A stretch of DNA of 9,177 bases, from NCBI GenBank assembly GCA_007133255.1, contig SLMY01000285.1:1-9177 (forward strand), given 5' to 3'. Source of the DNA: Clostridiales bacterium (GTDB lineage Bacteria > Bacillota > Clostridia > Saccharofermentanales > UBA5734). This document shows, piece after piece, positions 5,359 through 9,177 of the stretch. A program made the position numbers and the translations under genes. Numbering within the stretch: the stretch's first letter is position 1; each line of letters opens with the position of its first letter. The notes below the pieces were generated by a model that did no database searches, was not told where the DNA came from, and saw only the letters and a program-made list of their open reading frames with translations.

Positions 5359-7236
5359 CTTAGACTTCCTGAGTACACCCAGTGCTTGATATTGTTGAGT
5401 GAATTTTCTCTTATTATAGTCCCTCAAAACTAAAACATCAATCGATTGACTGGGCGCAGTCATTTTCATCAAATTCTGTCTGGCTCTGCGAAGCTGCAGA
5501 TACATGAGATCACCCGTCTTTGGGTTTTGAACAAGATCTGGTTCGGGTGTTTTCGGTTCAGACGTTTTGTCTGGCTGAACCTCTTCTGGCTGTTGATCTT
5601 CAGTCTCTTCTTGCCAAGGCTGCTCATCCTCCGGTTCAGGATCAGCCATTGGATCTTCTTCTGGCTGTTGATCATCATTTGCATCGGTTTCAGACGGTTT
5701 TTCAGGGACATCTGCTTCCTGAGGCGCATCCGGTACAGCCTCTTCTTCTGTGTTGTCTGGATACTCAGGGACTGATGGTTCGTTTTCGTCTGATGAGTCT
5801 GGTTCATCAGGTGTGTCTGGTTCCGGCTCCGGATTCTCTGGCTCCGGATTCTCTGGATCCGGCTGTTCCGGTACCTGCTGCCGTGTAATCAGAATGTCGG
5901 TTGCCGCTGAAAATACGGTGTAAGGATCCAGACTGTGCTTAGCCTGCGTTGTTATCCTGATCGTGACAGACTCACATTTCCTCACATCTGATAAACCTGA
6001 GTCGCTGTTATCGCCTGAACTGTCCTGTTGGCCAGACTCACTGGTTTCATTAGTTTCGTCAATACAAGAACAATCACATATAAAAACCTCGTCCGGCACT
6101 GTCCAGCTCACCTCAACAGGCCAGGTGAAGCCACCTGCGTCTTGTTTTGTCACCGCAGCTGGGCCAAGTGTCATCACAGGAGGCACGGATTCTTCAAGAA
6201 CCAAACTAAAGCAGCAGTTTTCATGTTGGCAGTCTGACGTGATTAAACTGGGTGCCAGGCACCAAACTGAAAGATCAGGAAGCTCAATATTATCTCCAAA
6301 ATAGGCAAGATTTCCTTCAAGCGTGACGGTGTTTCCGGGTTTTGCTTCTATTGTCTGCGGCAGATCCAGCTTTAGGCTCACAGGCGCGGTAAACTGCTGC
6401 CAGCCGCCCAGCAGCCACTGCTCACCCGGGTCCAGCCTTGGGCGATGCCACTGCATGAGAAGGCCCTGGTCTGTATAGGCGATTTCTGTTAGATCAGGCA
6501 GCGGCTGGTGACGCGGCAACGATAACAACGCGTCCGCGTCACCGGCGTAATAGTGATCAACGGGAGATTGCAGATCGCCGCCCATCAGCATCAGGCCGGA
6601 TGCCCATCTGTCTTCTGGCCAAAGAATCAGCCGGCGATGCGTCTCGTCCCAGCTTGACCGGTGCCGGGTCTGCTGGTAAAGATGGCTGTGGCCGCCATGT
6701 GTCAGGAACAGGTTTTCATAAACCTGGTTACCGACATTTTCAATCTGCCAGTTGATAGAAAAGTGCCAGGCACTTTTGTCGTAGAAAACGGTTTGGGTCA
6801 GCTTTAGATCATGCTCAGCAAGAAGCCAGGTGACAGATACATCCAGATAATCGTCTGTTTCATGTCTGGCGAGCACCCCTTCACCAAAAAGATAGTTTCT
6901 GGTTTGCCCGGCCAATTGACTGCTGAGTGCCTGGTCAGCATGATGGTATAAAACAGGCTCATCTTGCTGGTTATCAGCAAACGTGAGCCAGGTGCCCCAT
7001 TCAGGTGCGGCGGCCGGAACAGCGGGGTTATCAGATACACGGTACTGGTGGTAGTAATCGAAAACCGGCGAGAAAGGCTGCTGCCAGTGCCAGAGTTTGA
7101 CTGATAGTTGGCCGTGTTCATCCAGTTCAACTTGCAGCGGCTGACTTGCGTCCGCGGCCACATCCGCGTTATAACCCAGTATGATAAAAAGGCAAAGTGA
7201 AAGAAGGCCAAGCGCCTTAAGAAGTTTGCGTGACAT
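5335..7236 (-). CDS. Large secreted protein with acidic Pro-rich stalk and NPKTGD motif
   Basis: Residues 1-29 form a signal peptide (MSRKLLK, hydrophobic core, then VAADA with probable cleavage near 26-30). Residues ~30-300 are a Trp- and His-rich, beta-type region (WHWQQPF, WEIENV-like strands, GGHSHLY at 181-187) that I cannot assign. Residues ~300-450 look like one or two beta-sandwich modules carrying eight cysteines (326, 336, 341, 342, 387, 389, 391, 421), unusual for a Gram-positive surface protein. Residues ~455-567 are a Pro/Glu/Asp stalk. NPKTGD (571-576) matches a sortase-type sorting motif, but instead of a membrane anchor it is followed by about 57 polar, basic residues. ATG 7236 has GGAGG (7248-7244) seven bases upstream. 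The last codons overlap a transposase remnant on the other strand. The gene reads as a single unit with its own leader. Real gene: high confidence. Function: unknown; surface or extracellular location inferred. Confidence 0.85.
   Translation of the reverse strand: MSRKLLKALGLLSLCLFIILGYNADVAADASQPLQVELDEHGQLSVKLWHWQQPFSPVFDYYHQYRVSDNPAVPAAAPEWGTWLTFADNQQDEPVLYHHADQALSSQLAGQTRNYLFGEGVLARHETDDYLDVSVTWLLAEHDLKLTQTVFYDKSAWHFSINWQIENVGNQVYENLFLTHGGHSHLYQQTRHRSSWDETHRRLILWPEDRWASGLMLMGGDLQSPVDHYYAGDADALLSLPRHQPLPDLTEIAYTDQGLLMQWHRPRLDPGEQWLLGGWQQFTAPVSLKLDLPQTIEAKPGNTVTLEGNLAYFGDNIELPDLSVWCLAPSLITSDCQHENCCFSLVLEESVPPVMTLGPAAVTKQDAGGFTWPVEVSWTVPDEVFICDCSCIDETNETSESGQQDSSGDNSDSGLSDVRKCESVTIRITTQAKHSLDPYTVFSAATDILITRQQVPEQPDPENPEPENPEPEPDTPDEPDSSDENEPSVPEYPDNTEEEAVPDAPQEADVPEKPSETDANDDQQPEEDPMADPEPEDEQPWQEETEDQQPEEVQPDKTSEPKTPEPDLVQNPKTGDLMYLQLRRARQNLMKMTAPSQSIDVLVLRDYNKRKFTQQYQALGVLRKSKLNEEGKE
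5536..5874 (-). repeat. Pro/Glu stalk-coding region with short DNA repeats
   Basis: This codes residues ~455-567 of the secreted protein. Two exact tandem copies of a 15-bp unit, GGCTCCGGATTCTCT on the plus strand (5825-5839 and 5840-5854), code PENPE-type repeats. A 17-bp direct repeat, TCTTCTGGCTGTTGATC, occurs at 5582-5598 and 5657-5673 and codes DQQPEE twice. The tandem copies point to replication-slippage growth of the stalk. Confidence 0.75.
6251..6263. repeat. REP-like palindrome GGTGCCAGGCACC inside the secreted-protein gene
   Basis: A 13-base palindrome (six-base arms around a central A) lies inside the coding region. It is read on the coding strand as VWCLAP (residues 324-329). It shares the 11-base core GTGCCAGGCAC with the copy at 6759-6777. 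Confidence 0.6.
6759..6777. repeat. REP-like palindrome with core GTGCCAGGCAC, second copy
   Basis: A 19-base palindrome, AAAAGTGCC-A-GGCACTTTT, lies inside the same gene and is read as DKSAWHFS (residues 153-160). It shares its 11-base core with 6251-6263. Palindromes with this core are, as far as I recall, dispersed repeats in some Bacillota genomes, which suggests mobile REP-type insertions tolerated in frame. Confidence 0.6.
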
Positions 7237-7243
7237 AATCGTT

Positions 7244-7248
7244 CCTCC
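7244..7248 (-). promoter_or_regulatory. RBS of the secreted-protein gene
   Basis: GGAGG on the minus strand, seven bases before ATG 7236-7234. It confirms the start that includes the signal peptide. Confidence 0.8.
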
Positions 7249-7282
7249 GTGATAATGGTAATGAAATAACAGACTTCACCCG

Positions 7283-7322
7283 GTCAGGCAGCTGACAGTA
7301 TCTTTACAGTGTCTTTAAAGAC
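7283..7322 (-). repeat. Leader repeats and small palindrome before the secreted-protein gene
   Basis: Two tandem 11-base imperfect copies, CAGTATCTTTA (7296-7306) and CAGTGTCTTTA (7307-7317) on the plus strand, differ at one base. They merge into a perfect 12-base palindrome GTCTTTAAAGAC (7311-7322) and abut an inverted repeat GTCAG/CTGAC (7283-7287, 7292-7296). They lie between the candidate -10 and the ribosome binding site, so they are candidates for an operator or leader structure. Confidence 0.4.
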
Positions 7323-7388
7323 TGATGTTCCTTTCCAGACTCGCCTGTTTGCTTTTCTATGAGTTTCAAGCTGCAGCTGATACGAGCT

Positions 7389-7394
7389 ATTATA
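7389..7394 (-). promoter_or_regulatory. Candidate -10 (TATAAT) for the secreted-protein gene
   Basis: A perfect TATAAT on the minus strand lies about 150 bases upstream of ATG 7236. No good -35 is present at 16-18 bases (TACTTG or ATACTT), so it may need an activator or may be a chance match in an AT-rich spot. Confidence 0.3.
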
Positions 7395-7452
7395 AGGTTC
7401 AACAGATCAGCAAGTATGACAAAGCTAGCTTAATTTTTAGCGCGAGAAACAG

Positions 7453-7486
7453 CCGGCACATTCTGTCAGCTGACAGAATGTGCTGG
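7453..7486. repeat. 34-bp near-perfect palindrome
   Basis: The arms are CCGGCACATTCTGTCAG (7453-7469) and CTGACAGAATGTGCTGG (7470-7486). The central 28 bp are perfectly self-complementary with no loop, and only one pair in the arms (G with T) fails. It lies upstream of the candidate promoter of the secreted-protein gene. It has no T-run on either side, so it does not look like a terminator. Its centre CAGCTGACAG recurs at 7289-7298. A dimeric-regulator operator or a mobile-element end are both possible. Confidence 0.65.
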
Positions 7487-7545
7487 AAACAAACGTGCTT
7501 GTCGGCTTATGTCTGCTGCTGCCTGTTCTTAGACTAACTGTCTGT

Positions 7546-7570
7546 AAAAAATGACGCTCTTTCAAGCGTC
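7546..7570 (-). terminator. Rho-independent terminator, minus strand
   Basis: Read on the minus strand, the stem GACGCT, loop TGAAAG and stem AGCGTC (7570-7553) is followed by A and six T residues (7551-7546). It would end minus-strand transcripts entering from the pyruvate kinase-like gene 368 bases upstream, and it insulates the secreted-protein gene. Confidence 0.7.
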
Positions 7571-7937
7571 CTTGTCACGCATCAGGGATTGAACAGTCAG
7601 CTTTTGATGATTAAGCCTGCTTTATGTGCCTGATCATGCCGTTTTTTGATACGTCATCCAGATTCATGATTGTCCAACGGCTACAGGCCATATTTTGAGA
7701 AAACAGGATTAGATTTTTCAGTTCTTGATGTCTCAGGCACAGGGTGCTATTAAAATTATTATCAAACCACTCCCCAAAACCTCTTTTACAGGCATGCCTG
7801 TTGGTTCGTTTCCGGGGAGCATTCTACAGATGAAAAACAAGGGTTTAACGCCCAAGCAATAAAAAATGAAGCAGCTTCGAACCGTCCGGGCTCATTTATC
7901 AAGCTAACGACAGCCCGGAGGCCAGACGATTTTCAAG
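7571..7937. other. Non-coding or decayed stretch after the pyruvate kinase-like gene
   Basis: No convincing gene. On the minus strand a frame stays open for 70 codons (7823 to the TAA at 7611-7613), including KRGFGEWFDNNF and MNLDDVSKNGMIRHIKQA, but it has no start codon with a ribosome binding site. A second open frame overlaps it (MLPGNEPTGMPVKEVLGSG). A long-loop inverted repeat, CCGGGCT/AGCCCGG (7886-7892, 7912-7918), follows the pyruvate kinase-like stop and may aid termination; a T-rich run lies further along. Decayed coding sequence is possible but unproven. Confidence 0.35.
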
Positions 7938-8537
7938 CTAGTTTCTCTCCCTGGGCAAAGCAATGAATTCTCGTATTTTGCAATCGAAAAAGGTATGGGT
8001 GTACGCGGGCTTGACCACAAGGGCAGTGTCCGCACCGCCGCGCCAGCCGCCAAGACAGATGACATCCTGACTCATATCCAGATACCTTGCATCGGCCGCC
8101 ATGAGCATACACTCCACAGCTACCTTCGTGCCCACTGAAATAGTGAAGTAGGTCCGGGCAATCAGCTCTACATCGGGAAGTCCCCCGAACTCTCTTTTTA
8201 TGGCACTTGAAACGCCCCCCATAAGGCTGTGCACCCCAGTATAGAATTTTACGCCCTTCTCTTTTGCCTTCGCAATAATTTCGGGATTGGGTGCCTCCAC
8301 CATGCCCCCAGGTCTTTTCACGAACACCTCTTTGTCAACCGCATGCATAGTAACCCCGATGATCGTATCCATTTCCGGCATCAATTCTGCGCAGTCCAAG
8401 GCAGTCTGCCCCGTCGTTGTGGCCACAACCAGTTGTTTGATTCCCAGCTCGGCAGCACGTTTTTTTGCCGCCTGCAAGGTCTCTCTGGTGTTTTCCAGCC
8501 CCTCTTTTTCGTAATAGTTAACTAATACTTTCGGCAT
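7938..8537 (-). CDS. Stand-alone pyruvate kinase C-terminal (alpha/beta) domain protein
   Basis: The 199 residues match the C-terminal alpha/beta domain of pyruvate kinase (PF02887) without the catalytic TIM barrel. Seen are an opening strand and helix (MPKVLVNYYEKEGLENTRET), QLVVATTTGQTA (35-46) as the first core strand and turn, VTMHA (62-66), and the characteristic final GGWRGGADTALVV (163-175) followed by HTFFDCKIREFIALPR. In pyruvate kinase this domain carries the allosteric site; here no catalytic residues exist, so it cannot transfer phosphate. Such free-standing proteins are common in anaerobic bacteria and have no settled role that I know of. ATG 8537 is preceded by AAGGAG (8550-8545) with a seven-base gap. 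It appears monocistronic, with a terminator downstream. Fold: firm; role: unknown. Confidence 0.9.
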   Translation of the reverse strand: MPKVLVNYYEKEGLENTRETLQAAKKRAAELGIKQLVVATTTGQTALDCAELMPEMDTIIGVTMHAVDKEVFVKRPGGMVEAPNPEIIAKAKEKGVKFYTGVHSLMGGVSSAIKREFGGLPDVELIARTYFTISVGTKVAVECMLMAADARYLDMSQDVICLGGWRGGADTALVVKPAYTHTFFDCKIREFIALPRERN

Positions 8538-8590
8538 TGAACCACTCCTTATAATGATATTACATAGCTTTAACTTTTTTTCTGTTTGAT

Positions 8591-8615
8591 TTCGCTAAAC
8601 GATTGTGTTAGCAAA
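8591..8615. repeat. Inverted repeat upstream of the pyruvate kinase-like gene
   Basis: TTCGCTAA (8591-8598) and TTAGCAAA (8608-8615) are inverted copies with one mismatch and a nine-base gap, centred about 65 bases upstream of the ATG at 8537. Size and position fit an operator, but no regulator is visible nearby. Confidence 0.3.
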
Positions 8616-8834
8616 CAATTACCTGAAAGCTAGCGGGAAATGTCAACACATCGCGCTGTCCGAAACTGGTTTTTTGCTGTGAGAAGAAGCAAAACCACCT
8701 GAGCCGAGACGACCGGAAACCAAACGGCTTTACAAACCCATTATGAATCAGGGCGCTTAAAGTTTCAACCAGTCGAATACAGACAGTATTCACCGGGCCG
8801 TAAAGCAGTTTTACGATTTGCGGAAGTCTGTCAC
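8608..8834 (-). pseudogene. Possible decayed small gene
   Basis: On the minus strand AAGGAG (8845-8840) precedes a GTG (8834) by five bases, a good initiation signal. That frame stops after MTDFRKS. The neighbouring frame is open from about 8874 to the TAA at 8608 and reads DRLPQIVKLLYGPVNTVCIR, LVETLSALIHNGFVKPFG. A one-base indel just after the start would join them into about 75 residues. I do not recognise the product. The plus strand is also open here (8703-8909), so chance openness cannot be excluded. Confidence 0.25.
8667..8815. repeat. Cluster of three hairpin-forming inverted repeats
   Basis: TGGTTTTTTGCT/AGCAAAACCA (8667-8678, 8688-8697; two-base bulge), GAATAC/GTATTC (8775-8780, 8786-8791; five-base loop) and CGTAAA/TTTACG (8799-8804, 8810-8815; five-base loop). 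None is followed by a T-run, so they are not simple terminators. They lie between two divergent genes. Confidence 0.4.
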
Positions 8835-8899
8835 GGGTTCTCCTTGATTGATGATTTTCCAGCAGTACACAATTTCACTTCATTACTTTTCTACTCAAC

Positions 8900-8908
8900 T
8901 GTTATACT
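8900..8908 (+). promoter_or_regulatory. Extended -10 promoter for the last gene
   Basis: TGTTATACT: TG at 8900-8901, one spacer base, then TATACT at 8903-8908. The -35 is weak (TTCATT at 8879-8884, 18-bp spacer). Transcription would start near 8915, giving a leader of about 48 bases to the ATG at 8963. Confidence 0.5.
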
Positions 8909-8962
8909 CTAGTTAAAGAAACACGGCAGCAAAAATGATTTCAGCGCGGAGGAAATAGGTTT

Positions 8963-9177
8963 ATGACAGCAGCATTTGATCAGGCTTGCGACCTGATCGT
9001 TGGCAACAAGCGGCAACAAGCCGGTATTGGCACACTAGGTGAAAAAACGCTTCATGCTGTGCTTAAATATACATTTGAACCAGACGAGTCCCGCCATGAA
9101 GTTAAAATCGGCAGTTATTTTGCTGATATCAAAAACGAAGCTGGTATTACAGAAATCCATACGCGAAGCTTTAATAC
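8963..9177 (+). CDS. Conserved protein of unknown function, 5' part only
   Basis: The gene runs off the window after 71 full codons. GGAGG (8948-8952) lies ten bases before the ATG, and an extended -10 stands upstream. The visible part includes GIGTLGEKTLHAVLKYTFEP (21-40) and HEVKIGSYFADIKNEAGITE (45-64), then IHTRSF. I recall a short conserved protein family of Clostridia with this pattern. The arrangement of Glu27, Asp55 and Glu64 (ADIxNExGITEI) resembles a PD-(D/E)XK nuclease-like core, which is only an inference from spacing. A tandem 10-bp repeat lies near the start (codons 14-20). Completeness cannot be judged. Confidence 0.75.
   Translation, partial: MTAAFDQACDLIVGNKRQQAGIGTLGEKTLHAVLKYTFEPDESRHEVKIGSYFADIKNEAGITEIHTRSFN
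9002..9021 (+). repeat. Tandem 10-bp duplication near the start of the last gene
   Basis: GGCAACAAGC occurs twice head to tail (9002-9011, 9012-9021). Ten is not a multiple of three, so gain or loss of one unit would shift the frame. With two units the frame is open into the conserved GEKTLHAVLK segment. Confidence 0.8.

Noticed and set aside
5446..5888. Hydrophobic and aromatic open frames opposite the Pro/Glu stalk
   Set aside because: They are antisense shadows of the repetitive stalk-coding sequence.
7325..7537. 70-codon plus-strand open frame with several cysteines
   Set aside because: No ribosome binding site, crosses the 34-bp palindrome and the candidate minus-strand promoter, and has no coding-like composition.
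8229..8525. Plus-strand open frames opposite the pyruvate kinase-like gene
   Set aside because: Antisense to a well supported family match, with no initiation signals.

Overview
The window looks like chromosomal DNA of a Gram-positive anaerobe of the Bacillota (Clostridia-like). Supporting signs are strong GGAGG-type ribosome binding sites, GTG and probable TTG starts, a lipobox lipoprotein with a Thr/Glu/Ala linker, an NPKTGD sorting-like motif, a stand-alone pyruvate kinase C-terminal domain protein, and the start of a small conserved protein I associate with Clostridia. The exact taxon cannot be named from the sequence. No rRNA, tRNA, CRISPR array or intact insertion sequence is visible.

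Layout. (1) 64-921 (+) encodes a protein-L-isoaspartate O-methyltransferase with two extra N-terminal membrane segments. Its end overlaps tail-to-tail with (2) a minus-strand cluster running from 5099 down to 870. In transcription order this holds a small class I SAM methyltransferase, a translationally coupled ~89-residue membrane protein that seems broken by a one-base frameshift, a lipoprotein with a low-complexity linker, and an ~823-residue polytopic protein with a spermidine synthase-like domain. (3) 5100-5334 contains what looks like the decayed N-terminal part of a transposase gene, which runs into the 3' end of (4) a large secreted protein (7236 to 5335, minus) with an acidic proline-rich stalk. 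(5) 7237-7937 has no convincing gene but holds a 34-bp near-perfect palindrome, leader repeats, a candidate promoter and a minus-strand terminator. (6) 8537-7938 (minus) is the stand-alone pyruvate kinase C-terminal-domain protein. (7) 8538-8962 is a hairpin-rich stretch with a possible decayed gene. (8) 8963 to the window end (+) is the start of a conserved protein of unknown function, preceded by an extended -10 promoter.

How the genes may relate. The 5099-870 cluster combines two SAM-binding or SAM-fold proteins with a lipoprotein and membrane proteins, which suggests an envelope-associated job, but no substrate can be read from the sequence. Nothing in the window is a clear new defence or biosynthetic system. 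The most interesting items are the frameshifted coupled membrane protein, the transposase scar at the end of a secreted-protein gene whose sorting motif lacks its membrane anchor, the REP-like GTGCCAGGCAC palindromes inside that same gene, and the palindrome and repeats upstream of it.
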